A stretch of DNA of 64,000 bases from Simmondsia chinensis (taxonomy: Eukaryota > Streptophyta > Magnoliopsida > Caryophyllales > Simmondsiaceae). Of this stretch, positions 1-11,256 are shown piece after piece. Location of the stretch: contig JAGTTD010000014.1 in assembly GCA_018398585.1 (NCBI GenBank), positions 18,041,387 to 18,105,386 on the forward strand, written 5' to 3'. The translations under genes were made by a program, and so were the position numbers. The notes below the pieces were generated by a model. That model was not told where the DNA came from, did not search any database, and was given only the letters and a program-made list of their open reading frames with translations. The first letter of the stretch is position 1. Each line of letters begins with the position of its first letter.

Positions 1-53
1 CATTCAGGTGGACAGATAAGGCTCAAACAGCCTTTGAAGCTCTCAAGACAGCC

Positions 54-1937
54 ATGTGTGCAGCCCCGGTCCTAGCAATGCCTAATTTTGCTGATGACTT
101 CATTCGTGAGACAGATGCAAGTGGATCAGGCATAGGAGCTGTTCTTTCTCAGCACAGGAGGCCTATTGCTTATTTGAGTCAGGCACTCAGTCCAAAGCAT
201 CAAGAAATGTCTACGTATGAGAAGGAATACTTGGCCATTCTTCTAGCTGTTGAAAAATGGAGGCATTACTTGGATGGACATAGGTTCGTTATTAGAATAG
301 ACCATCAGAGTCTCAAGCACCTGTTAGAGCAAAAGATCGTGACAAGAATTCAAAAGAAGGAATTAATGAAGATGCTAGGCCTTGATTATGCTATTGAATA
401 TCGAAGAGGAAAGGAAAACTTGGCTGCTGATGCACTGTCACGAAGATTTGAGGATTGTGAACAAGGTTTTTGTTGTGCAATATCCATTGTCTTACCATCA
501 TGTATGGATGAAGTTTACAAGTCTTATGAAGATGATTCCTTTGCTCAAGAATGTGTGGCTGCTAGCTGTGTGAAGAATGCAGAAATTGAAGGAAGCAATG
601 CTGATTTATCAGTGCTGAAAGGCATCATCCAATTGAAGAACAAGCTCTACATTGGTTCTTCAATAGATCTGAGAGATCAGATTGTTAGTGCCTCACATGA
701 TTCAGCATGGGGAGCTCACTCTGGAGTTGAGGGTACATACCAGAGGGTTAAGGCTTACTTCAGTTGACCTGGCATGAAGAGGACAGTAACTGATTTTGTG
801 AGAGCTTGTGAAGTTTTTCAACAAATGAAGTTGGGAGATCATAGATACATGGGTCTTCTACAACCTCGTTCCATTCCTTAGGGTGCTTGGATCAATATCA
901 GCATGGATTTCATAGAGGGACTGCCAAAGTCAGATAGCAGGGAAGTCATTTGGGTTGTGGTGGATCGTTTCACCAAGTATAGCCACTTCATTTCCCTCAT
1001 CAGACCTATTACTGCAAAAAAATTGGCCAAGAGCTTTCTTGACAACATATACAAGTTACATGGATTGTCTCAATCCATTGTATCTGATCGGGACAAGATC
1101 TTTACAAGCAACTTTTGGAGAGAATTGTTCAAGTTGGTGGGTACCACATTGGCTCTTAGTTCATCATACCATCCCCAAACAGATGGACGAACCGAGTGAG
1201 TTAATCAATGTATTGAGCAGTATCTCAGGAGCATGGTTTTCTCACAGCCTAAAGAGTGGAACCGATGGCTTTCTTTAGCTAAATATTGGTTCAATACTCA
1301 TGTTCATGCATCTATTGGCACTTCTCCCTTCAAAGCTCTTTATGGATATGATCCTCCCACTCCATTTATGCTGCAGAAAGTTGCTTCATCAGTACCTGAA
1401 GCTTCTGAATTCATACAGCAGAGGAAGCATATGATGCAAGTTCTCAAAGACAATCTTCTTCAATCACAAGCAAGAATCAAGCTTTACACTGACAAAAAGA
1501 GGGTAGACAAAAATTATGAAGTTGGAGACATGGTCTACCTCAAATTACAGCCTTATAGACAGTCCTCTTTGGCTGTCAGGAGAAATGTCAAGCTAAGTGT
1601 TCGCTTCTTTGGCCCATACAAAATATTGGAAAAGATTGGCAAAGCGGCATACAAACTTGAATTACCTCCCAACTCATACATTCACCCAGTGTTTCATGTG
1701 TCATTACTCAAAAAGCAGGTGAAGAAAGGAGCTAAAAGTTCAAAGGAAGCACTTGAAGTTGGAACAAATGGCTCGTTGCTACTGCAGCCAGTTGCTGTTA
1801 AAGCCATCAGGAAGATGAAAGTTGTAGAAAAAGCAGTACAAGAAGTATTGGTTCAATGGCACAACATGGACAAGAACTTTTCTGCATGGGAGGAACTTGC
1901 ATTTTTGAAGAGTCAATTCCCAAGCTTTTCTCCTTGA
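54..1937 (+). pseudogene. R1 pol remnant: RNase H, integrase, chromodomain
   Basis: All three open stretches are in one frame, separated only by in-frame stops at 765 (TGA), 879 (TAG) and 1197 (TGA). This is a decayed single polyprotein, not three genes. RNase H begins with the ETDASGSGIGAVLS block near 110. The zinc-binding part of integrase has lost one cysteine (CEVF where CxxC is expected). The integrase core starts at MDFIEGLP (903) and keeps the DGRTE glutamate block, immediately followed by the stop at 1197. The C-terminus has the GPYKIL/HPVFHVSLLKK region and ends with VLVQWHNMD...AWEELAFLK, a short chromodomain. TGG-to-TGA changes would explain at least the first stop. Confidence 0.9.
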
Positions 1938-1966
1938 GGACAAGGAGCTTGTCAAGAGGAGGGGAA

Positions 1967-2393
1967 TGTTGTGATTCCTTTAGTTTTGATTGTAATTGAC
2001 TCATGTAATGCTTGTATAGCTTAAGTCATGCGTTGTGAGTTGAGTTCAAATGTTAGTTGGCAGGTCATTTAGGCGCCAAAAGCGGTTAGAGGTCAAATGG
2101 AGTCAATTGTGGCGGCAAGGTTCTGTTTTTGGCGGCAGAATTAGCTTGAGTTGGTTATTAGGAGGATCTTGGTTCAATGTATCAAGGTCTAGTATAAATA
2201 AGTCCTAATCATGTAATATCTTCATTTCAATCAATGAAAATTCAGATTTCCTTTGGATAATCTCTCTCTAATTCTCATCTCCTTCTCTAATTCTCATCTC
2301 CTTCACTTCTCTTCTCATCTCACCTCTTTCTTTCACACAAGGTTAGCTTTCAATTCTTGGATTGGAAGTTAACATAAACACACCAACATAACA
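1967..2393 (+). repeat. R1 3' LTR
   Basis: The LTR starts TGTTGTGATTCC directly after the purine tract and ends CATAACA. A TATA-like AGTATAAATA lies at 2191. Downstream are a TCAATGAAAATTCA stretch and a CT-rich tail, both also seen in the LTRs of G, C and A. Length is 427 bases. The partner 5' LTR is outside the window. Confidence 0.8.
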
Positions 2394-2745
2394 CTTTTGG
2401 ATCACTATCCACATGACTAAGACAAGTCATCTAAAATGTCATGCTATAGTCTTAGCATACAAGTGGTCCAGACTTGTCTTAGACTACGAGTCTTTCAAAT
2501 AATAATCTATAGCATTTGATCCAAGTCTATCTGTGGGTTAATCTCATAAACCACTTAGAACAAACATATAGATTGTAATCTGAGGACTACACCCATCTCA
2601 TGGATGTTTCCAAAAAGAAAATCACATGCTGTATAAATGTTTGCTTACACAAATTTAACAAGGAAATGATTGGAACTTCAATTTTATTCTTTAATAAAAT
2701 AATATTAATAGAATAAATCTGAATTTTAGGATACTATTCCTAACA
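2394..2745. repeat. Probable copia-type LTR fragment
   Basis: This AT-rich block without ORFs ends with CCTAACA at 2745, so on the minus strand it begins TGTTAGGAATAG, a common start of plant copia-type LTRs. It abuts the R1 LTR on the left and truncates Tat gag on the right. No PBS, purine tract or coding sequence is visible, so class and orientation are tentative. Confidence 0.35.
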
Positions 2746-4000
2746 CTCGGGATAGGGACTTCATCCATGCCTATTTGTACTTCTCCCAAGAAGATCAATT
2801 CCCTTGCTTTTATGGCATCTTGAACCACGTTTCTAAAGATCACGCAGTTCTTCATTCAATTGGTCAACAAATAGTGCCACTTACAGCATACCTTTTCCTT
2901 ATTGGGGTTGGGATTAGGTTTTCTATGTTTACCCCTAATCTTGAGTTTGTTATTTGCCCCAAGCCAATAGAATATTACAGTGTCTCTAAAGATGTCAAAC
3001 GAATATTTTCTCAAGTCTTGGGACTGGTAAGACTTCTTGGCTTTAATATCCTTCTTGACCAAAGGATTAAAACCATAAGATGTTCTTTGGCGTATTCAGT
3101 AACGTCAATCTCGTATGGAGGATCTTCTTCCTCTTCTATTAAATCGTGTGCATAAGTCGCACACTATTTTTCTTAAGGCTTTCTTCTTCTAAGACGGCAT
3201 CATATCTAGTAGCATATTCTGCCAGCTGAAGAACCATCATAAAGTTAGAGCCCTCGAATTTCTTCCTGAATTCAATATCCAAGTCAAGTTCATGAAGGGC
3301 TACAGTGCATTGTAAACTGGCCCTCTTGAACCGGTTAATATAGTCTTCCTCTGAATTTCCTGGCTTCTGTCTCATTTGAACAAAGTCTGACATAGAAGTT
3401 CCTAATTCCATTCTCGAGAATTAGGCTTGGAATTGCCTTGCCATATTGTCCCAGCTGTAAATAGAATTAAGGGCAGGTTGATATACCACTAGAAAGCGGT
3501 ACCAGTTAATGAACTAGGGAACATCCTTAATTTGACATATTGATTTTAAGTTGATTCTCTACATTGGCAATTAAATCTTGCCAAATGCTTGAGAGCAGAA
3601 ACATTCCCTTCCCCATAAAAGAGGGTAAACTTGGGGATCTTATATCCTCAAAGAGAAGTGTAATCCTTGTCTTTGTAATCAGGGTAAGGTTTACTATACA
3701 AGGGTTTGTTGATCCTTGCAAGACCGGACTGGGCCCATACATTTGCTCAATGAGGGCGGCCAATTGGTCCTGGAGGGGTAGATTAGGCACATGATTATGC
3801 ACCTACCATTGCCCCCAAAATGGGTGAGGATCTCACGGGGAATCTGTAGGATACCCCTGAGCACCCATCATAATTGAGTGAGGGAACTATTGTTTCCCCT
3901 CAAACCCTGGGTAAACCCCTTGATTATACTGGCCATGCACTTGATTGGCCATGAAGTTTGTAATAGGGGCTCATGACTTTGGGACCAGTTCAAGAGAAGA
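2746..4000 (-). pseudogene. T2: truncated Tat-type gag copy
   Basis: Read on the minus strand this is a gag fragment collinear with the gag at 15280-16590 (T1) and at 59080-60300 (T3). Shared landmarks are a Pro-rich block at about 3950-3750, the gag core around 3411-3139 (ELGTSMSDF, then EEDYINRFKRA and EGSNFMMVLQLAEYA), and a basic segment at 3062-2856 (VKKDIKAKKSYQSQDLRK). Frameshifts and stops break it. It ends at 2746 against the LTR fragment. At its upstream edge it meets the antisense PMD ORF without an LTR between them, so it cannot be the 5' part of an intact element. Confidence 0.8.
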
Positions 4001-4089
4001 AGAGGCATGCTTGTTTTAGCCAAACAAGTTTTTCTTTTCTAACTTCTCTAACTCAGTCTTGAAGTTTCTAAATACCATGGCTGTAAATT

Positions 4090-6640
4090 TAGTCTTTAGC
4101 ACTAGGCCATTGGTGTTGAGGCCATTATTCTTGGCCTAAGTATATGGATGCCTTAGGGACATCATAGCTAAGAACTATGTTATCCAAACAGGTGGACCCT
4201 TATGGCTAGTCCAACTTTGAGCCCAAGTTTACTTTCTTGAGCTTTGCCCTAAGGGCCCCTATGCTCCCACAGGTGAGGGGGCTTCCTACTTTGGGGGGTA
4301 CTTCACTCGTCGTGAGGTCCAACTACCCCTTGGATGGTCCTTTGACCAATGCCTTAAGAGACTAATGTCTCCTCGAGTTAGGAAGGGGACTCAATGGACT
4401 CCCTGCAGGGAAAGGAATCTTGGACCATTTTGGTTCAGGAAACTGGACCTTCATTACGATGTCTTTATAGACATCCATTCGTAGATATGCTAGGCAATCT
4501 TATGCCCTTAAGATCTATTCTTCCACCACCCCACTCATCCTGGTGTAGAAACGTATAGGCCTGGATTGTTTGCCATGTGATTTGGTATTGTCCAATACAT
4601 CCCTTTTCCCAGTCTAAGGACCAAGAACCTTTGGTCAGCTAAGAGGTTCTCCATCCAACCTATCCAGCTTAGGGAGCTCTGTTAGCTAAACCAAGAGGTG
4701 AAATCCTTTTATTTTTGTTTGTAGGTACACCCCATGTGCCACACCATGTTTTGCAACTTGGTTTCAAGCCAATTGGTCTTCTTTGGAAGCTAAAGGCGTC
4801 AAGCAGTATTTTATGCCTTTATCTGAGCTTGCAAGTCCCAACTCGAGAAGATGCTAGCTCATCAGCATCAAGCCAACCCTGCAGAAGGCACCATCAGGTA
4901 AACAACCACCTCTAAAGTATGCTTCAGTCTTATTTTAGTGGCTTGAACAAGGGCTGATCTTTGTTCTTTACTTTTTCAGCATTGGTCCAAGCAACCCCCA
5001 GGATTGCTAGGACTAGAAGCATTACTCATATGCTACTAAAGGAGTCCCCTCTAGAAACCTCTTCACCAGCCCTATTGCTAGCTCAAGAAAGAGAAAAATT
5101 CCTCCAACCCTTCCTACTGCAGCAGCAGCAGCAGCAGCAGAAGAAGAAGAAGAAGAGGTACCTATCTCATAATTTTTGAGAAAAAGAAGAGCCAGGCTCC
5201 CTAATCAAAGGTATTGGCTTTTATCAATTGTTTTTCTCATTCATCTTTGTTGAAAAAGCTTCTAACATGTCCTTTTACAGCCACAGGAAGAGCTAGCTCC
5301 ATATATTGTGGAGATACCAGACTCTTCATCTCAAGAAACTACACCAAAGGCCCATCAGGATACAGAATCGTTAAGCTCAAGTATTAAAGAAGAAAGTGAT
5401 ATGGCTACCTCAGTTGTGGAGCCAATCATAAGTTATCCTCATAAAAAGGTTTCCATCCTAGCTATCTTGAGCCAGGGTCTTACACAAGCTCCTTTTCTAC
5501 TCTCAGGGGGCATAATCTCAAAGAAGAGATTGTTGAAGGTCAAGGCCTTTCTGGTTTCTCAATTCTCGATGTTTCAAACCATATTTAGTTCTCATATACA
5601 AGCCTTATTCCCCAGAAGCTCCTCTCGAGGAAGGTGTATCAATGGCTGAAGAGCCAGCAATAGTTCCAACATTTGAGATACCTGCTGAGACTTTAATGAT
5701 GGATGTACCATTAGAAGCTCCTATGGCAGTAATGCCAATAGAGGCCCCTTCTTCACCTCGAACTGAGGCCACAGAGGTAAAGGCATTCTTTTTAACGTTG
5801 GTTGTCCTCAAAGTTAAAATCTTACCTAACTCTTTTTATTGTTAACCTTTTGCAAGTCACTCCTTCCAGAGCCACTTCTTCCCTAAGAATAGGGGGATTG
5901 TTTTCTCCTTTTGAAAGGTTTGGAGCAAGTGGTAGATTGGCTTTCCTTCAATTGGACCAAGAATATCCCAAACTCTAATGGCTGAAAGAAATCACGACCT
6001 GTTCTGACTCTAGTTGAGGGTGCCATTTTTCAAGAGGCCATATCCCTAATACAATCCCTGAAAGAAGATCCAAAGGTTGCTCCCTCTATTGCCAGGGAAC
6101 TTGAAGTTCTTAAGGGTGCTCTTGAAGGTGAACCAAGAGATCCTAGCCCTACTTTAGTTGAAACGACATTGCCAAGATGCCATTATAAACCTAGGGTGTT
6201 CAGCTGGCCTAGGAGGCTTACAGTTGTTGTTTGAAGAGCTCCAAGTAGCTACAAAGATCTAGGACCATCAAGCTCGGGGGATTAGAAGTCTGGAAAATGA
6301 GATCCATCGGTTGGAGAAGAGGTTAAGTCTCCTTAAGGAAGAGCTACTCTCCTTTGGACAACAGCATCTTTCTCAAGGTTAAGTAGTAGTTGGAGGACTC
6401 GAAGAGGCCACCCTAGAGGCTCAGAGGAATAATCAAGCCATTCAAGAAGAAGCTCTCTTCTTTGATCATGAGCTGAATGCCACAAGCAGCCAACTGTCCT
6501 CGATAGAGGAATCCTTATTGAAGATTAGGACGCAACTCTTTTGATTTTTATTTCTTGTAAAGAGATTTTGGCTGTACAAGTTACTCACTTGTAATTTTTG
6601 TATGTAAGTCATGTAGTCTCCCATAATTAATGAAATACAC
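4090..6640 (+). pseudogene. Antisense plant-mobile-domain (PMD) ORF of the Tat element
   Basis: Opposite to the flanking Tat genes, the plus strand encodes a decayed PMD (aminotransferase-like) protein. Visible pieces are VYGCLRDIIAKNY, GGPLWLVQL, a GASYFGGYFTRR block and KRLMSPRVRKGTQW at about 4140-4400. A low-complexity acidic/Ser-rich tail follows, with a CAG/AAG microsatellite at 5120-5157. A coiled-coil-like end (EIHRLEKRLSLLKEELL) lies near 6300-6350, and the last residues end at 6541. Plausible introns run from GTAAAC at 4900 to CAG before 4981, and from GTACC at 5158 to CAG before 5281. Several stops interrupt it. The ORF converges on the end of pol, about 60 bases away. Antisense extra ORFs between pol and the 3' LTR are known in Tat-lineage elements, so I assign it to T1 by position. 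Confidence 0.65.
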
Positions 6641-6699
6641 ATTTTGTCTAATACGTCTCTCATATTGGTGGTTTATTTTCTTTTCTTTTAATTTCAACT

Positions 6700-9600
6700 T
6701 AAGGACCATGAGATTGATCCTCAAGACAATGTGCTGAATTTGAGCCTATAGCTCCGGGAATCTATACTTAAGAACTTCCTTGTTAGAATTCCAGATTGAT
6801 GGAACGTATTTCTTTAGGAATCTTCTATTAATATCCCTCGGGTGAGTTCTTCCATGTAGATCTTGGAGTAAGTAAGCATTACCTCCAAACACCTCAATGA
6901 CTCTAAATATGCCTTCCCAGTTTGGGGACCATTTTCCAAAGACATGGTCCTTCTAGCCAATGGGTAAAACTACTTTCCACACCAAATCATCTAAGTTAAA
7001 AGACCTAGGCTTGACCCATTTGTTGTAGGCTTTGGCCATGCTCTTCTTCTGTGTTTACACCTTATGGAGATCATCAAACCTAACTTGGTCTAAGTTAGTC
7101 AGTTTTTCCATCATAGCCTGCTCATATGCAAGCTCAAAAAACCTCCCTTGATGAGCTAGTATAATAGACTAAACCATTACTTCCATTAGAAGCACAGCGC
7201 CATGGCCATACCTCAAATGGAAGGGAGTTGTCCTAGTTACGTCTCGCTTAGAGGTCCAATAAGCTAAAAGGGCATCTAGTAGCAATTCATTCCACTTCAT
7301 GGGATTATCCCTAATCATGTTTTCAATGCTGGCCCTCAGAATCTTGTTAGTGGACTCTACCTGGCCATTAGTTTGAGCATAGTACAGGGTTGAGTTCAAG
7401 ATTTCTATGTTGAAACTCTTGGTAAATTCCACTCTAACTTTGTGCACAGTAATAGTTTTTGGGATACCAAACCTACATAGGATGTATTCTTTGATAAAAT
7501 CAATCACATCTTGCTGGTTGTCGTTCCTATGTTACTTAGCATCCACCCACTTTGTGAAACAATCTGTAGCTACGAGAATGTAAGAGTGTTGTTTACTGAA
7601 AGGAGAGTTAATTTCTCCTATGATGTCCATTGCCTAACCTCTAAACAACTAGGGCTTCACAATAGCTTGCATTTCAGCCATAAGGACTCTTGGCACATAA
7701 CCCATGTCTTTGGCGTGCTTTGCACCCCTTAGCATACCTTATGCAGTCATCCATTATTTATGGCCAGTAATAGCTATAATGTCTAATGAGCCAGTGCATT
7801 TTGTTGCTAGCTAGATGGGATCCTCGGATACCTTCATAGGATCATACCATTATTTGCATTACTTCCCAGTCAAGGCACTTGAGAAGCGTTTCACTTGGGT
7901 CTTGAAGGAATCTATGATTCTTTCATCTTCATCTTCAAGAAGGAATCTATGAGCCTCATCTTCATCTTTCTATCCTTAATGTAGTCTTGATGGTTCTTAA
8001 AGTAATTCATTAGAGGCTTCCTCCAATCCTCACGTCGACTCAGGACAATTTGATAGGTTTCAAAGCATTCTAAGTGTTCACTTGGGACTACTTCGCTCTC
8101 AAGACTGAAAGACTCGATGTCATGGTCTAAAACTTTGGTTTACTGAGCATAGTTTCTTCACACCAAGTCCCGAGTAATTTGTACCCTGATGCTAACTGAG
8201 CCAAGTCATTGGTTGCTTTGTCCCCTTCTCTAGGAATATGTTCAAATTGCACACCATCGAATTTACTCAATAGCTTTTGTACTACTGGTAAGTATCAAAT
8301 TGAGGTATCTGTCAAACATTGAAATTCCTTTTTGACTTGACAAATTACTAGCTGTGAATCCCCCTTGATGATAACATTGTGGACTTACATTTCCAGGAGA
8401 GTTTGTAGGCCTATTACCAATACCTCATACCGTGCCATGCTATTGGAACATTTGCGAACTAAAGTAACAGCAAATTTGGTGATGATCCCAGCAGCAGATT
8501 CTATCATAATTCCAACCCCAGCACTTGAATTTGGTCCTTGATCCATCAAAGTAACTTCCAAGAGACCATTTCCACTGCCAAGAGTTGGTCTAGCTCATAG
8601 TCTAAGCCAGTATTAATGTTTAGGGGGTCAGCTAAAAAGTCTACTAAGGCTTGGCCCTTCACTGACTTTTACGATACGTAAACCAACTCAAACTGAAGTA
8701 GAGCTATACTCGACTTGTTCAACCTTCCCCATATAAATGGCCCATCTGGCATGCATTTAAGGACATCTATCTGAGCAACTACATATATATAGTAAATGCC
8801 AAATAGTAATGCCTCAACTTTACTGATGCATAGAATAATGATAGACATAATTTTTCAATCAAGGAGTATTTTATTTCACATTAATTTAAGCAATGGCTAA
8901 AGTAGAACACAGCCTGTTCAAACCCTTGCTCATTGTCTTACACAAGCAAACAACCAACAGATTCCTCAGAAGTAGAGACATTGTTCTTTAAAAGTTTTCC
9001 CTACTTTGGTGGAATAAGTACTGGAGGCCTACAAAGACTTCTTGATGGCCTCGAAGGCTACTTAATGTGGATCCTACCACTTGAAGCCCTTCTCAGCTTT
9101 GAGCCTTATTAATGGAGAGAATACTTTCATTTTTCCTACGACATTTGAGATAAAGCGTTTAAAAAATTAACCTGCCCTAGGAAGTGTTTAAGCAACTTTT
9201 TTTTTAAGAAGGCGGTTTGGCCTATTGGATGGCCTTTTTCTTATTAATATCCACCTTGATGCCCCTTTGGTGCACCAAAAAACCTAGAAAGTTTCCAGCA
9301 GGCATGCTGAAAGCATGCTTTAATGGATTCAATTTGAGGTTATGGGCACTCATTCTAAGGAATGCGCCCTTTAAGTCTTCCATGGTCTTGCCAATGAGAT
9401 CATGTTCAGGGCTCTTTGGTAGGTGGCGCCAGCGTTCTTCAAACCAAATGTCATGGCGACCCACTTAAACATCTTTATTGACCAAGGACACCTGAATGTT
9501 GTCTTATAGGTATCCTCGGATGTAATCATAACTCGGTAGTAACCATACTAGCTATCCATGAAGGACAAAATTCATGCCTCAAAGTGAAGTCAATGAGCAC

Positions 9601-11256
9601 ATCAACAATCCCCATTGAGTATGTCTTTCAGGGTGGCTGCATTCAAATCCCTGAAGTCAATACAGAACCTTATTTTGCCATTCTTTTAAATGATAGGAAC
9701 AATAATTTGCTAGCCATGCGACATACCTAGCAGTCTTGATAAACTTGGCCTTTAAGAGCCTTTCTATCTCTTCGTTGACCAAATCGATAACGTGTTGGGA
9801 CATTCTCCTCTGAGACTAAATAATGGGTCTCAAACCTGGCTTGATAGGAAGCCTAGGGTCAACCACCCTTTTGTCTAGGACAAGCATCTTGTGATGATCC
9901 CAAGCAAAACAGTCTATGAATTTGCGAAGCAAAGTCAGGTACTACTCTATCTACTTTTGAGAAAGCAGAGTGCTCAGATAAGTAGGTCTTGCGTCTCCTG
10001 TGGAGCCCAAATTAGCCTTGAGGAGGGGATCTTGGACTTCATCCTTCAAATCCTCCATTTGGCTAGTGCTGCTCTTAAGTCAGAGAATTCCCACTCCCCT
10101 TTTTGTGCGATATGAACCTGGAAACCATTGAAAGGTTCTTAGCCCAAAGCTAATCCTCAAAATGCCCGGCCACGAGCATTGCTAGCGCTAAAGAAATGGC
10201 CTTTTGGGCCATTAATGGGAGGTCTTATCCCCTCCGCATTGGGGTTCAAGCGTGCATTGGAAATCCCCTTCTATAAGAAGGGCCCTCATGCATCCTAGAT
10301 GTTAGAGTCTTCAAACTCTACACACAATTGACCAATCTTAGCCTCAGTCAATGGGCTGTCAAGGATGGCAATCCAGTCTTGTCGTTAGGCAGATTGTGGA
10401 GTGGTCCTTTTAACATCAAATGGTCCCACACCATCTTAGTAGAATTTTGCCTCCACGTAGTTAAAGCAAGCCATGAATGGCCTATTATCTGCCATAACAA
10501 CCTCATATTTGTCATGGCTCCAGAAGATTAACAACTGGTGAAATGAAAAAGGGATACAATAATTGGCAATCACTCCAGAGTAAAGCATTATACCTCGAGG
10601 TAGTATCCACTACAAAGAAAACTGTTGGCTTGCTTAGGCTACCAACTGCTAAGTCAATCAGGATGACCTTTGAATTTAATAGTAGCTCCAAAAAAGCCAC
10701 AGATTGCAACATCCGAAGTAATTAGATCATCTCAAGATTTACCGATGACTTCTAACATATATGCAGGCAAAACATTGATGGCTGCACTGTTTTCCACCAA
10801 GACCCTGTTCATCAATATGCCATCAAATTTGGCCTTGATGTGTTTATTGGCAATATTAGGCCCATCAAACATCAGCCTCATTATGTCAGTTTTATTCATC
10901 AAACGATTTGAATGTTGAGGTATTAACTTTAAAAGACAAGGGGTCAGAATTACCTTTGGCAGCTGCTACTTTGGCCACGAGCTCCTTTTGAGGATCCTTG
11001 TCTGCTGCTATAATGTCCCCCTCGAGGCTATCTTGAGTGTCAGTTGCCATGAACCCCAAAGGAAGGAGTAATGCAATTCTGACATTAACCTTTTCTAGGA
11101 GCGTATTGTATCTGGATCCGTTGGTCTGTTCCCTTTTCCAGGCTGACAACCACAGGCATGTCCTAATATTGATGTTGAGGATTGCCATTCGTTGGCGTAT
11201 CCTGCACTAGAAGCTGATCCTCTGGATTAACCCTTGGGATTTGAGATTCCTCGGTA
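6700..11256 (-). pseudogene. T1 pol remnant: protease, RT, two RNase H, integrase
   Basis: On the minus strand the protease region lies at 11190-10510. RT fragments run from about 10100 to 9220 (IGKTMEDLKGAFLRMSAHN, then GNFLGFLVHQRGIKVD). RNase H remnants follow at 8950-8100, including KGDSQLVI of the second, archaeal-type RNase H that marks the Tat lineage. An integrase fragment lies at 7507-7169 (YYAQTNGQVESTNKIL, with the catalytic glutamate in the VES block). The C-terminus has KWSPNWEGIFRVIEV and LLQDLHGRTHPRDI, down to about 6780. Stops and frameshifts occur throughout. A T-run at about 9197-9206 interrupts the RT. Confidence 0.8.

Larger units (their letters stand above)
1..2393 (+). 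mobile_element. R1: 3' half of a Ty3/gypsy chromovirus
   Basis: The window opens inside pol, at the junction of reverse transcriptase and RNase H. It then continues through RNase H, integrase, a short chromodomain-like tail, a purine-rich tract (AGAGGAGGGGAA, ending 1966) and one LTR. The domain order RT-RNaseH-INT-chromo is that of Ty3/gypsy chromoviruses. Its protein is closely similar by eye to complete element G at 41645-46828. The compact size and short LTR suggest the Reina clade, which is inference. The 5' part lies outside the window, so no target-site duplication can be checked. Confidence 0.9.

Noticed and set aside
4700..6541. Separate host gene with poly-Gln/Lys tract
   Set aside because: The upstream PMD motifs, decayed frames and position at the end of Tat pol fit an element-borne antisense ORF better.
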